Source: Opitutaceae bacterium (lineage in GTDB: Bacteria > Verrucomicrobiota > Verrucomicrobiia > Opitutales > Opitutaceae). Taken from it: 64,000 bases of DNA. Of the stretch, positions 41,104-50,404 are shown piece after piece. How positions within the stretch are numbered: the first letter of the stretch is position 1; each line of letters starts with the position of its first letter. The stretch spans positions 1-64,000 of the forward strand of contig JANQSC010000071.1 of NCBI GenBank assembly GCA_028284235.1, read 5' to 3'. The translations under genes were made by a program, and so were the position numbers. A model generated the notes under the pieces. That model had not been told where the DNA came from. It searched no databases and saw nothing but the letters and a program-made list of their open reading frames with translations.

Positions 41104-42695
41104 AAGCGTCGCGCTCTGTCAAGGGGGATAGTATTCGGTCGAATCGCGTTCGCAATCTAGTCGTCGCGCTAGGCGACCAGCTGAGTAGGGAGTTGGATTC
41201 GTTCCGGTCGTTCGATCCCGACCAGGATGCGGTTTGGATGGCGGAGTCTTTAGCGGAAGCGAACCACGTCTGGTCCCACAAACAGCGGATTGCTCTCTTT
41301 CTTTCCGCGATGCGTCATTTCCGGCAGGAGCTGGAAGAAAAAGGTATCCGTGTATTCTATACGCGCTTGGAGGATGAAAACGGAGCGCGAGGCCTAGACG
41401 AGTCGCTGAGCGAGTTTTTGAATTCATTCATGGTAACCGGTTCGGTAATCGTGACCGAGCCGGGCGAGTGGCGCCTAAAGAACGCGTTCGAAAAATTGCA
41501 AACTCGTTTGGAAGTTCCGTTGGAGATACGGGAGGACAACAGTTTCCTCTGCTCGAAGAGCGCCTTCGAGGAATGGGCTGCGGGGAGAAAGCAGTTGCGC
41601 ATGGAGTATTTCTACCGGGAAATGAGAAGACGCTCCGGAGTATTGATGAATGACGGGTCTCCGACTGGGGGAAAGTGGAACTTCGATTCCAGCAATCGCT
41701 CGTCATTTGGTAAGCGAGGCCCTGAATCCGTTCCTGCTCCTCTGCGCTTCAAACCCGACACGATTACACAAGAAGTTCTACAGTTGGTAGAGGAGCGATT
41801 CCCGAATCACCCGGGAAAGCTGGACTCGTTTGCCTGGCCGGTAACTGCGAAGGATGCCCAAGCGGCGCTCGCCGATTTCGCGAAGAAGGGCTTGCCTGAA
41901 TTCGGCAGGTATCAAGATGCCATGTGGGCGGGAGAACCCTTTCTCAACCATTCCCTCCTTTCTTCTTCCTTGAATCTGAAACTGCTGTCTCCCCGCGTAG
42001 TTGTGGAGGTCGTCGAGCGCGAGTACGCCGCCGGGCGAACCCCAATCGAGTCGGCCGAAGGTTTTATCCGTCAAGTGATTGGCTGGCGGGAATACGTCCG
42101 AGGCGTTTACTGGCGCTACATGCCTGAGTACGTTGAGCGCAACGCGATGCAAGCGGAACACGCGTTGCCGGAATTCTACTGGACCGGTAAGACCTCGCTC
42201 AATTGTTTAAGGCAGAGCTTGGGACAGACCTTGGAATACGGATACGCGCATCACATCCAGCGATTGATGGTGACTGGGCTTTTCAGTTTGCTGTGGGGCG
42301 TTCATCCAAAAGAGGTGCACCGCTGGTATCTGTCGATATACGTGGACGCGGTGGAGTGGGTGGAGTTGCCCAACACCCTCGGTATGTCGCAGTACGCTGA
42401 TGGCGGCGTAATGGCATCCAAACCCTACGTATCCACAGGAAAATACATCAATCGTATGAGCAACTATTGCAAGGAATGCGTCTGTCGCCCTGATTCGAAG
42501 ACAGGCGACGACGCGTGCCCGTTTACCGTCCTGTACTGGGAGTATTTGATGAAGCACGAGAAGCGTCTGGAGACGAATCCACGGATGAGTCTGCAACTGC
42601 GAAATTTGGATCGTTTCACGGACGAACAACGCGGTGAATTGCTCGCCCAAGCGGAGCGGACGCGAAAATGGGTGATGGAGGACGCTAAAAACTAA
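41100..42695 (+). CDS. Iron-sulfur bacterial photolyase/cryptochrome (FeS-BCP, PhrB-like)
   Basis: This protein has 531 residues of the PF04244 photolyase-related family, with a Rossmann start ('LVVALGDQLSRELDSF') and an all-helical FAD domain. Four Cys at 369, 457, 460 and 473 have spacing 88-3-13, the same as the [4Fe-4S] ligands of PhrB from Agrobacterium (350/438/441/454). FeS-BCP proteins repair (6-4) photoproducts using blue light. The next gene, an SDR, is 18 bp downstream. Length is as usual for the group. Confidence 0.92.
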   Translation: MKASRSVKGDSIRSNRVRNLVVALGDQLSRELDSFRSFDPDQDAVWMAESLAEANHVWSHKQRIALFLSAMRHFRQELEEKGIRVFYTRLEDENGARGLDESLSEFLNSFMVTGSVIVTEPGEWRLKNAFEKLQTRLEVPLEIREDNSFLCSKSAFEEWAAGRKQLRMEYFYREMRRRSGVLMNDGSPTGGKWNFDSSNRSSFGKRGPESVPAPLRFKPDTITQEVLQLVEERFPNHPGKLDSFAWPVTAKDAQAALADFAKKGLPEFGRYQDAMWAGEPFLNHSLLSSSLNLKLLSPRVVVEVVEREYAAGRTPIESAEGFIRQVIGWREYVRGVYWRYMPEYVERNAMQAEHALPEFYWTGKTSLNCLRQSLGQTLEYGYAHHIQRLMVTGLFSLLWGVHPKEVHRWYLSIYVDAVEWVELPNTLGMSQYADGGVMASKPYVSTGKYINRMSNYCKECVCRPDSKTGDDACPFTVLYWEYLMKHEKRLETNPRMSLQLRNLDRFTDEQRGELLAQAERTRKWVMEDAKN

Positions 42696-42713
42696 TCGAT
42701 TTCTATTAGCAGC

Positions 42714-43448
42714 ATGAAACAAACATACGTGATCATTGGGGGAGCGGGGGGAATCGGAAGCGCGGTTTGCAAGGAGCTATTGCAGCAGGGCAAGGCGGTC
42801 ATTGCGGGCGTGCGTAATCCAGAGATTCGCGACAGAGCGAACTTGATAGACGGGGTCGACTACCGGGAGGCAAACGCGGAGGACTGGGACAGTCTGGACG
42901 ATCTGTTTGCCGGAATCGTCGCGGAGAACATCAATCTTGCCGGGGCCGCGTTGTGCGTCGGTTCGATTCTTCTCAAGCCCGCTCATTCGACGAGTATAGA
43001 AGAATTCGATACGGTTCTATCGAAAAATCTCTATCCCGCGTTCGGTTTGATTCGTTCGGCGGGAAAGGTTTTGGCGAAAACTGGCGGCTCGATCGTGCTG
43101 GTCTCCTCCGCCGCCGCCCAGCAAGGCTTGGCCCACCATGAAGCAATAAGCGCCGCCAAGGCGGGTGTCGAGGGCTTGGTCCGTTCCGCCGCGGCGACCT
43201 ATGCCCCGAAAGGGCTGCGCGTAAACTGCGTCGCTCCGGGACTGGTTCGTACTGGGTTGGCGGAGAGGATCATTTCCAATCCCAACGCGCTGAGGACGTC
43301 GGAAAAAATGCACGCGCTGGGGCGCATCGGCGAACCGGGTGAAGTCGCTCGAGCGATTGCCTGGTTGTTGAACGAGGATCAAAGCTGGGTAACCGGACAG
43401 TCGATCGGAGTGGACGGAGGATTGTCCGAGCTCGTAGCCGTCGGATGA
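42714..43448 (+). CDS. SDR-family protein lacking the catalytic Tyr
   Basis: This protein has 244 residues. A Rossmann nucleotide motif is at the start ('IIGGAGGIGSAV'), Asn105 and the Ser pair 131/132 are present, and the C-terminus is normal ('WVTGQSIGVDGGLSEL'). The usual YxxxK is I145xxxK149, so the proton-donating Tyr is missing while Lys is kept. SDRs of this kind accompany photolyases in other bacteria. Either another residue supplies the proton or the protein is a non-catalytic binder. It overlaps the next gene by 4 bp. Confidence 0.82.
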   Translation: MKQTYVIIGGAGGIGSAVCKELLQQGKAVIAGVRNPEIRDRANLIDGVDYREANAEDWDSLDDLFAGIVAENINLAGAALCVGSILLKPAHSTSIEEFDTVLSKNLYPAFGLIRSAGKVLAKTGGSIVLVSSAAAQQGLAHHEAISAAKAGVEGLVRSAAATYAPKGLRVNCVAPGLVRTGLAERIISNPNALRTSEKMHALGRIGEPGEVARAIAWLLNEDQSWVTGQSIGVDGGLSELVAVG

Positions 43449-43855
43449 GTCCGGAGGAAAGCGGCGTCCTTTTTTGGATACGGGCGATTTCGGATTGGGG
43501 AATGCTCATTCTCATCTGGGTGGTGCAACTCTACCTGTACCCGAAGTTCAATCGCATCGAAAGCGTGAGATTCGTTGCGTGGCACAAGCGATACATGGAG
43601 CGGATCACCTTGCTCGTGGCGCCGCTCATGCTCGGTCAACTGGTCGTGGCGATTGTCTTTCTGCTTACCGAGTTGAGCCTGTCCTCAGGCGTGTATTTCG
43701 GTCTAGTAGCGCTCACTTGGGCGTTAACTTGTATCGTGGCGGCGTCATTGCACAAGCAGCTGCAGGAGGATGGGAAAGACGCCGCCACAATTAACCGGCT
43801 CCTAAATTGGAATTGGCTGCGGACTCTCGTCTGGACGGCGATCGTGTTCGTGTAG
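43445..43855 (+). CDS. Small membrane protein of the photolyase operon
   Basis: This protein has 136 residues with four hydrophobic segments (about 9-30, 52-73, 78-96 and 117-135). 'MERITLLVAPLMLGQLVV' and 'LLNWNWLRTLVWTAI' resemble small uncharacterised membrane proteins linked to photolyase clusters. ATGA coupling with the SDR shows it belongs to the same operon. The function is unknown. Confidence 0.7.
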   Translation: MSPEESGVLFWIRAISDWGMLILIWVVQLYLYPKFNRIESVRFVAWHKRYMERITLLVAPLMLGQLVVAIVFLLTELSLSSGVYFGLVALTWALTCIVAASLHKQLQEDGKDAATINRLLNWNWLRTLVWTAIVFV

Positions 43856-43856
43856 G

Positions 43857-43905
43857 GCGCAATTGAATACTCGTCCGCGCGACCTCGCGAAAGGCCTTAT
43901 TGCGC
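43857..43905. terminator. Possible bidirectional stop hairpin
   Basis: GCGCAAT (43857-43863) is matched by ATTGCGC (43899-43905) across a 35-bp loop. It lies between the ends of two convergent genes. The long loop makes it weak. Confidence 0.3.
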
Positions 43906-43909
43906 TTCC

Positions 43910-45331
43910 TCAGTTTTCCAACCATCCGCCGGGTTGCGGTGTCGCGTCGCGGGTGACTCGTTCAAACCAATCCTGAATCTGTCGATGCATTTGGGCCGCT
44001 TTTTCTGGAAAGCGGGTCTCCAGCCGGGTCGTCTCTTCGGGATCGGATTGTAGATTGTAGAGTTCGAGAGCCGGGTTTTCAAAGGTCCCGGGCGGGGCGT
44101 CGGGGTGCTGGACGACCAGTTTCCACGAACCATCGCGCATGGCCTCTGACCGAGCGCCCCGATTGGAGAGCGACGCCCAATACAGCGGTCGCTTAGTGAG
44201 CGTTTCCTGGCGAAGCAAGACGGGTGAGAAATCTCGACCGTCGAACGACGCCACGTCGAAACTGACGTTTGCCAACGCGAGCAAAGTCGGCATGATATCG
44301 GTCGTAATCAGCAACTCGTCGGACGTCGTTCCCGCAGGGATTCTTCCGGGCCAATGGGCGATTGCGGGGACGCGATGCCCGCCCTCGTAGACCGATCCCT
44401 TCAGCCCGCGAAACTTCGGACTGCTGCTCGGACCCTCGCGAGTGCCTCCATTGTCGGAGAAAAAGAGGATGAGCGTGTTTTTCTCGATGCCGAGCTCGGC
44501 GAGAGCGTTGCGCAGCAGGCCGACGCCTTCGTCGATGGGAAGGGTCATTCCTTTCAGTTTTTCGACGCGTTCCTCCTCGCTGTGTTCTCTCCAGTCCCAT
44601 CGAGTCCATTTCTCCTCAGTTCGCCGCACGGGATCGCCACGGGTTTGAATCGGATTGTGGATGGCCAAGTGGGCGATGTAGAGGCAGAACGGCGCTTCTT
44701 GTTTTCCGTGGCGCCGGACGAATTCGTCGGCGTAGCGATTAATCAAATCAGTAGCGTAGCCTTCTTCTTTCGTATTCGTTTTTCCATGCCACCAATCGTG
44801 TTTGTTGTGGTCGCCTACATGACTGACGAAATCGATATTCCCGCTGTGGTAGCCTACGAATTCGTCGAACCCGTGCTCCTGTGGATGAAAGTCGGGAGAG
44901 TTGACCGGATACCCTTGGTGCCATTTCCCTACGATGCCGGTGCGATAGCCCGCTTCCTGGAGACGTTCCGCGAAGGTGGACTCTTGCCGCTGCAGTCCCT
45001 TGCGATGTTCCGGGTGGGCGCTGTCCGGGTGTATCACCGCCTCGATACCCGTTCGTTGCTGGTAGCGGCCGGTGAGGAGTCCGGCGCGAGTTGGGGAGCA
45101 GACGGTTCCGGACGAATGGAAATCGGTGAACCGCATTCCCTGGGCGGCCAAGCGGTCGATCTCAGGCGTATTGAAATAGGGATTCCCAAAACAGCTAAGA
45201 CCCGCGTATCCCATATCGTCCACCATTATTACGATGAAATTGGGACGCTTGAGGTCGCACCAGGCGAAGGACGACGCGAACGCGACGAGTATAATAAGAA
45301 CGATCGATAGGGAGGGGGCGCTCCGAGGCAT
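43910..45331 (-). CDS. Exported sulfatase (formylglycine type)
   Basis: This protein has 473 residues from ATG 45331, which starts a signal peptide ('LSIVLIILVAFASSFAWC'). Another ATG at 45382 is possible. The active-site Cys is C78 in CSPTR, the C-x-P-x-R signal converted to formylglycine. 'IVIMVDDMGY' supplies metal ligands, and 'FFSDNGG' the late Asp/Asn. It removes sulfate esters from glycans or similar compounds in the periplasm. It is divergent from a second sulfatase (174-bp gap). The maturase is not in the window. Confidence 0.92.
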   Translation of the reverse strand: MPRSAPSLSIVLIILVAFASSFAWCDLKRPNFIVIMVDDMGYAGLSCFGNPYFNTPEIDRLAAQGMRFTDFHSSGTVCSPTRAGLLTGRYQQRTGIEAVIHPDSAHPEHRKGLQRQESTFAERLQEAGYRTGIVGKWHQGYPVNSPDFHPQEHGFDEFVGYHSGNIDFVSHVGDHNKHDWWHGKTNTKEEGYATDLINRYADEFVRRHGKQEAPFCLYIAHLAIHNPIQTRGDPVRRTEEKWTRWDWREHSEEERVEKLKGMTLPIDEGVGLLRNALAELGIEKNTLILFFSDNGGTREGPSSSPKFRGLKGSVYEGGHRVPAIAHWPGRIPAGTTSDELLITTDIMPTLLALANVSFDVASFDGRDFSPVLLRQETLTKRPLYWASLSNRGARSEAMRDGSWKLVVQHPDAPPGTFENPALELYNLQSDPEETTRLETRFPEKAAQMHRQIQDWFERVTRDATPQPGGWLEN

Positions 45332-45505
45332 AGTGCTTGTCAAGCTGGCGGAACCGAGAGTGTTCCTCAATACATTTCGCATCTGTTTCGGAGCGCGTTC
45401 CTTGGAACGCGAACTACGCGTCGCCGGGTAGTTTGGTTCACGGTTACGTGTATTGAAACTATTGGCTCGCGGAATCGGTGGGGCGACGCTTAAGCTATCG
45501 CTGAT

Positions 45506-47050
45506 ATGCCGCCCCATACCCCTTTGAAATTCCCGCTTTGGCGAAACGTTCTTCTACTTTCTGCGCTCTTCCTCTGCGTCTCCTGCGCGTCGGAGCGAGA
45601 TGGCCCCGCGTCCTCGGCTCGCCCGAACATTCTGTTCGTAATGACTGACGACCACACGCACGGCCAGATGAGCATCGCCGGAAACCCGCTTATCGATACG
45701 CCGAATCTGGATCGAATCGGTCGAGAAGGCGTTTGGTTTAAAAACGCGTTTTGCACCAACTCGATCTGCGCGCCCGCTCGGGCAACCATTCTGACAGGGA
45801 CGTTCTCCAATGTGAACGGCATTCTGGGCAACTCGGAATCCAAGGACCGCATCGAGCGACTCGATCCGGAATTGCCGACGTTTCCTCAGCTGTTGCAGCA
45901 ATCCGGTTATCAGACCGCGATCGTCGGAAAGTGGCACCTGCCGCACGATCCGCGCGGATTCGACTATTCCTGCATATTGCCCGGACAAGGGCTCTATTTC
46001 GACCCGGATATGATTGAGAATGGCGTCCGCAAGTCGTTCACCGGCTATGTGACCGATATCGTCACCGATCTTTCACTCGCGTATCTGGAGAAGGTGGATA
46101 CCGAAAAACCGTTCTGCCTCGTCTATCAACACAAAGGCCCTCATCGCCCCTTCACGCCGGCGCCGCGTCACCAGAATTTGTATAGCGATATTGAATTCCC
46201 GTATCCGGAAACCTTCGACGACGACTACAGTACGCGACTCATCGCGGGGAAGGCCGCAGACATGAAATTCGAGCAAAGCCTCGCCCGAGACTACGGGGAC
46301 GCTCTCGACGGGATGAGCGAGCGGGAAAAAAAAGAGTGGATCTTCCAGCGATTTGTCAAAGACCACTACCGAGCAGTCGCGAGCATCGACGAAGGGCTCG
46401 GTCGAATCCTCGAATTTCTAGACGAACGCGGCCTGGCGGAGAACACGCTAGTCGTCTACACCACGGACAACGGATTTTATTTGGGCGAGTATGGCTGGTA
46501 CGACAAGCGCTTCATGTACGAACCCTCGTTGAGGATTCCATTCCTGGTCCGCTACCCGAAACGGATCCAGCCGGGCCAAATCGAAGAGCGGATGGTGATG
46601 AATGTGGATGTCGCCCCGACGTTGCTCGATTTCGCGGGAATTCCGATACCCGAAGTGATGCAGGGCGAGAGCTTGAAGCCACTCATGACGGGCGAACGGG
46701 TCGACTGGCGGGACCATATCTACTACTCCTACTACGAGAATTCGTGGACCTTGCGAAACTTCACGCAGGAGGACCTCAGCGATCCGTCCTTCAATTTTTT
46801 TACCGCCCATCGGATCGGGCCGCACCGAGGGATTCGCAATGATCGCTATAAACTGATCGAATACTACAGCGAACAGGAGTATTGGGAGTTTTTCGATCTC
46901 GAGACGGATCCGCGGGAACTGAACAATCGCTATGGGGATCCGCAGGTCGCAGGAGTCATTGAGGAAATGACCGCGCAGTTGCGCCAAACCCAAGCCAAGT
47001 ATTTGGATACGGATACTTGGGATCGATTGGCGACGCCCAACTACGAGTGA
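45506..47050 (+). CDS. Lipoprotein sulfatase (formylglycine type)
   Basis: This protein has 514 residues with a lipoprotein signal ('LFLCVSCAS', Cys27). Metal motif 'FVMTDDHTHG' and formylglycine Cys88 in CAPAR are present, with 'YTTDNGFYLGEYGWYDKRFMYE' as the late metal and substrate site. It resembles choline-sulfatase and N-sulfoglucosamine-type members in length and order. It is probably on the outer membrane or periplasmic face and desulfates a polysaccharide. The dehydratase gene downstream (52-bp gap) could use the released sugar. Confidence 0.92.
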   Translation: MPPHTPLKFPLWRNVLLLSALFLCVSCASERDGPASSARPNILFVMTDDHTHGQMSIAGNPLIDTPNLDRIGREGVWFKNAFCTNSICAPARATILTGTFSNVNGILGNSESKDRIERLDPELPTFPQLLQQSGYQTAIVGKWHLPHDPRGFDYSCILPGQGLYFDPDMIENGVRKSFTGYVTDIVTDLSLAYLEKVDTEKPFCLVYQHKGPHRPFTPAPRHQNLYSDIEFPYPETFDDDYSTRLIAGKAADMKFEQSLARDYGDALDGMSEREKKEWIFQRFVKDHYRAVASIDEGLGRILEFLDERGLAENTLVVYTTDNGFYLGEYGWYDKRFMYEPSLRIPFLVRYPKRIQPGQIEERMVMNVDVAPTLLDFAGIPIPEVMQGESLKPLMTGERVDWRDHIYYSYYENSWTLRNFTQEDLSDPSFNFFTAHRIGPHRGIRNDRYKLIEYYSEQEYWEFFDLETDPRELNNRYGDPQVAGVIEEMTAQLRQTQAKYLDTDTWDRLATPNYE

Positions 47051-47102
47051 GCCCGCGCAAGCCATTTTCCCGAGTCAACTTAAACCCTAGAACCTACTCC
47101 AA

Positions 47103-48440
47103 ATGAATAGACGCCAAGCGCTCTCCCTCATGGCAGCCGGTACCGGAACCGGACTGCTCAATTCATCCATTGGCCGGAACGACGCAATCGCTCAGCGCTA
47201 CCAGGACGCTAATCCGCATAGTTCGCCATTAAAAATCACCAAAGTGAAAATTATCCATACCTATCCGAATGGCACCGGATTTGGCGTGGTAAAAGTCGAG
47301 ACGAGCGAACCTGGGCTTTACGGAATCGGCTGTGCCACGGGTATCCGTCGTTACAAGACAATCACAGCCGCTGTCGAGGAGTATCTCGATCCACTGTTGC
47401 GCGGAAAAGATCCTGACAATATCGAAGACATTTGGCAGACCGTCAACGTGAGCACCTACTGGCGCAACGGGCCCATACTCAACACGGCGCTCGCCGGGCT
47501 CGACCACGCGCTGTGGGATATCAAAGCGAAGCGGGCCGGAATGCCGGCCTATCAACTATTCGGCGGGAAGTGCCGGTTCGCAGTGGATTGCTACGGGCAC
47601 GCCAGTGGCGAGGATTTCGTAGAGCTCAAAGAGAGCATTTCAAAGTTCAAGGAAGATGGATTTCGACATATTCGAATCCAGCTGGGCCGTTATGGCTCAC
47701 CCCATTTGGCGACCGAGGAACCGGACTTCAGGAAAGCGGGATTTGGCATGCCGACCGATACGGTCATGGAAATCCGGCCGTATATGAAAGTCGTCCCGGA
47801 AATGTTCGAGATGGCTCGTTCCGAATTTGGCGAGGAGCTCGAGTTTTTGCACGACATTCACGAGCTTTTGCCGCCAATTGAGGCTATCAATCTGGTTAAA
47901 GAGCTAGAGCAGTATCGACCCTTCTTTATCGAAGACCCGTTCGCTCCGGAAGACATCGGCTACTTCAAAACCCTCCGTCAGCAGACCTCGTGCGCGATCG
48001 CCATGGGCGAATTGTTTAACAATCCGCACGAGTGGGTGGGGCTGATAACGGAGCGATTGATCGACTTCGTCCGTATCCACATTTCACAGATCGGCGGAAT
48101 CACGCCTGCCTTGAAGACGGCTCGACTCGCCGAGTGGTTCAACGTGCGGACCGCTTGGCACGGGCCGGGCAACACTTCGCCCGTCGGCCACGTGGGCAAT
48201 GCCCACATCGATCTAGCCATTTGGAATTTCGGAATCCAGGAGCAAACCTATTTTGGCCCCGAAACTCAGGAGGTGTTTCCCGGTTGCCCGACGTTTGACA
48301 ACGGCTATATGATCGTAAACGACAAGCCCGGCTTCGGTATCGATATCGATGAGACGCTCGCTGCCAAGTATCCCTTGCCCGAAGAGCCCTGGTATCGACC
48401 CATCGTTCGCCGACCTGACGGCACGCCAGTGCGGCCGTAA
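47103..48440 (+). CDS. Enolase-superfamily dehydratase, RspA/ManD-like, Tat-exported
   Basis: This protein has 445 residues with a Tat-like leader ('MNRRQALSLMAAGTGTGLL'). The sequence 'KITKVKIIHTYP', 'NTALAGLDHALWDIKAKRAGMPAYQLFGG', 'DIHELLPP', 'FIEDPFAPED' and 'MGELFNNPHEW' gives the capping domain and the metal ligands Asp/Glu/Glu. 'WHGPGNTSPVGH' is the RspA/D-mannonate-dehydratase loop. It probably dehydrates a sugar acid. A Tat signal is unusual for a family that is mostly cytoplasmic. It is likely co-transcribed with the upstream sulfatase. Confidence 0.85.
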   Translation: MNRRQALSLMAAGTGTGLLNSSIGRNDAIAQRYQDANPHSSPLKITKVKIIHTYPNGTGFGVVKVETSEPGLYGIGCATGIRRYKTITAAVEEYLDPLLRGKDPDNIEDIWQTVNVSTYWRNGPILNTALAGLDHALWDIKAKRAGMPAYQLFGGKCRFAVDCYGHASGEDFVELKESISKFKEDGFRHIRIQLGRYGSPHLATEEPDFRKAGFGMPTDTVMEIRPYMKVVPEMFEMARSEFGEELEFLHDIHELLPPIEAINLVKELEQYRPFFIEDPFAPEDIGYFKTLRQQTSCAIAMGELFNNPHEWVGLITERLIDFVRIHISQIGGITPALKTARLAEWFNVRTAWHGPGNTSPVGHVGNAHIDLAIWNFGIQEQTYFGPETQEVFPGCPTFDNGYMIVNDKPGFGIDIDETLAAKYPLPEEPWYRPIVRRPDGTPVRP

Positions 48441-48451
48441 AGAGTGGCTTG

Positions 48452-48521
48452 AAAACCCGCCGAGACGTCGGGTTCCACCCACTAGACAGTAAGGGTGGAA
48501 CGCGACGTCTCGGCGCGTTTT
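48452..48521. terminator. 29-bp inverted repeat between convergent genes
   Basis: The arms 48452-48480 and 48493-48521 pair over 29 bp with two mismatches around a 12-bp loop. The arms begin AAAAC and end GTTTT, so A- and T-runs flank the stem on both strands. This fits a bidirectional terminator. A related half sequence (GTGGTACCCGACGTCCCGGC) occurs near 53565, so this is perhaps a dispersed palindrome. Confidence 0.7.
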
Positions 48522-48533
48522 CTATAGAGCATA

Positions 48534-49448
48534 TCACCCCAAATGCTCTTTGAAAAACGCGATGGTGCGTTCCCAGGCGAGCTTGGCGGCGGCTTCGTCG
48601 TAGCGCGGCGTGGTGTCGTTGTGGAATCCGTGGTTGGTGTCCGCGTAGATGTAGGCTTGGTAGTCGACGCCGTTCGCTTTGAGGGCCGCTTCGTAGTCGG
48701 GCCAGCCGGCGTTGACGCGTCCATCATTCTCGGCGTAGTGGAGAAGCAACTTCGCTTTGATCTTCTTGGTGTCCTCGGCCGAGGGTTGTCCGCCGTAAAA
48801 CGGAACGGCGGCTTTGATGATATTCGGCAGGCGGACGGCGAGCGTATTGGACATGCCGCCGCCGAAACAGAATCCGACTACTCCGGTTGAGCCAGCGCTT
48901 TCGGGGTGGGCGTCGAGGAATTGAGCCGCCGCCACGAAGTCTTCGGTGATCTTGTTCCGATCGAGTTCCCGTTGCATCGCGCGTCCTTCGTCGTCGTTGC
49001 CAGGATAGCCGCCTTTGGGGGTCAAGGCGTCTGGCCCGAATGCGAGGAATCCCGCTTTGGCGGCGCGACGGACGACGTCTTCGATGTACGGGTTGAGTCC
49101 GCGGTTTTCGTGCACGACGAGGATGCTCGGGAGTTTCTTGCCCGCGTTGGCGGGGCGGGCGAGGTAGCCCCGCATCGTTCCGTGCCCGTTGGGCGAATCG
49201 TATTCGACGTACTCGGCTTTGATGCTCGGGTCGTTTTTGGAGACTTGCTCGGCCCAGGCGTAGTGGGGGTTGAGCGATTCGACCAAGGCGGCGACGGTGA
49301 CGCCCGCGGTGGCGAATTTGGCGGCCTTGCTGAAAAAGAGGCGACGATCGATGACCCCGTGCACGTATTCGTCGTAGATATCGAGCAGTTCTTGAGGAAA
49401 GTCTGTGGCTTCTTTGCGTTCGGAAACGGGGGTACTGGTTTGGGTCAT
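48534..49448 (-). CDS. Dienelactone-hydrolase family protein
   Basis: This protein has 304 residues. An N-terminal extension (1-65) includes '[21 protein letters not shown]', a Tat-like segment set inward from the start, as in many DLH proteins of this subgroup. The core has '[24 protein letters not shown]', the nucleophile Cys in 'GFCFGGG', and the late His in 'NHGFHND'. It hydrolyses lactones or esters. Its start overlaps the stop of the sensor-kinase-like gene by 4 bp, so the two are coupled. Confidence 0.88.
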   Translation of the reverse strand: MTQTSTPVSERKEATDFPQELLDIYDEYVHGVIDRRLFFSKAAKFATAGVTVAALVESLNPHYAWAEQVSKNDPSIKAEYVEYDSPNGHGTMRGYLARPANAGKKLPSILVVHENRGLNPYIEDVVRRAAKAGFLAFGPDALTPKGGYPGNDDEGRAMQRELDRNKITEDFVAAAQFLDAHPESAGSTGVVGFCFGGGMSNTLAVRLPNIIKAAVPFYGGQPSAEDTKKIKAKLLLHYAENDGRVNAGWPDYEAALKANGVDYQAYIYADTNHGFHNDTTPRYDEAAAKLAWERTIAFFKEHLG

Positions 49449-50404
49449 ATTTGGACGGGGGTGGTTGGGTTGCTAGTGGCCGCGTCCGGGTCGTCGGCTG
49501 ATTCATGGGCCGCTTCGGGCGGACGGAATTCCATGATATTGCCTTCTTCTATGCGTTCGGTCGAGTCGGTGCTCGGGGTTTCCGATTCCGTTTGAGCGAG
49601 GCGGTCGATTTGCTCGATGAGGAAGTCGCTTTGCTCTCGGAGCGTTTCGACGTCGGACTTGAGCCGGGCGAAGGAGCTGCTGTCCCAGTTTTCCGATAGT
49701 TGGTGGGAGGTATTCTGGATGATCGCGGCGGGTGTTCTCAGGTCGCGCTGCAGCTGCGGAAACCAAATCGACTTGTAGGAAGTCGCCTCTACGGCTTTTT
49801 CCATCTGGGCGTAGATCTCATCGCTCCGTTTCCCGACTTCGATATCGACTTGAGCATTGCGTCCTTCCTCGACGGCGGCCTCTAGATCGGCGCGAATTTT
49901 CTGAAGCTCCAAACGTTCCAGACGGAGCTCTTCGATTTGCTTCGCTTTCTCTTTCAAGTCGAGACGACCGGAGTCGCGATCGGAGGTGGTTTGAGCGACC
50001 GTTCGCTCCAAGTCAGCTGCATGCGTTTCCAGCTCTTTGATTTGCTCTTCCATCTTCTCGGCGACCAGCAGTCGGTTTTCGAGGAGGTACTTGAAGCGGT
50101 CCACTTCCATTATCTTCGACTTTGGGGAGAAGGCGCTGTTGAGCCGGTTGGTCTCGACTTGTTGGATGAGCCGGACGAGCGGATTCGCAATGAGGTGCTG
50201 CACGCGCAGGTAGGCGAACGCGAATACTCCCGACTGGAGAAACAGAGCGACGATAAAAAGGGCGGCCGGGTTCAAATTAAGTCGGTCGTCGAGTGTGGCT
50301 CGAACGGGTTCGAGCGCCGGCAGGGCCAAGAAGGCGAGCGACAAGGCGGCGGTGAGAAAACAAAGAACTAAGTAGCGGGCGAAGACAGAATTGGCGGTGG
50401 TCAT
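49445..50404 (-). CDS. Degenerate sensor-histidine-kinase-like membrane protein
   Basis: This protein has 319 residues from ATG 50404. Two transmembrane helices (about 12-30 and 47-66) are followed by a long charged coiled coil (100-200). A kinase dimerisation-like helix then reads '[14 protein letters not shown]' at 215-228. Kinases have His-Glu-Leu-Arg-Thr-Pro there; here the phosphorylatable His is replaced by Arg220. No ATP-binding domain follows; the end is an acidic, low-complexity tail. It cannot act as a normal kinase. A scaffold or ligand sensor that pairs with another kinase is possible. It is coupled to the DLH gene. Confidence 0.65.
   Translation of the reverse strand: MTTANSVFARYLVLCFLTAALSLAFLALPALEPVRATLDDRLNLNPAALFIVALFLQSGVFAFAYLRVQHLIANPLVRLIQQVETNRLNSAFSPKSKIMEVDRFKYLLENRLLVAEKMEEQIKELETHAADLERTVAQTTSDRDSGRLDLKEKAKQIEELRLERLELQKIRADLEAAVEEGRNAQVDIEVGKRSDEIYAQMEKAVEATSYKSIWFPQLQRDLRTPAAIIQNTSHQLSENWDSSSFARLKSDVETLREQSDFLIEQIDRLAQTESETPSTDSTERIEEGNIMEFRPPEAAHESADDPDAATSNPTTPVQI

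Noticed and set aside
44354-45310. Plus-strand frame of 318 codons opposite the first sulfatase
   Set aside because: It is antisense to a protein with complete sulfatase motifs; the frame has no domain.
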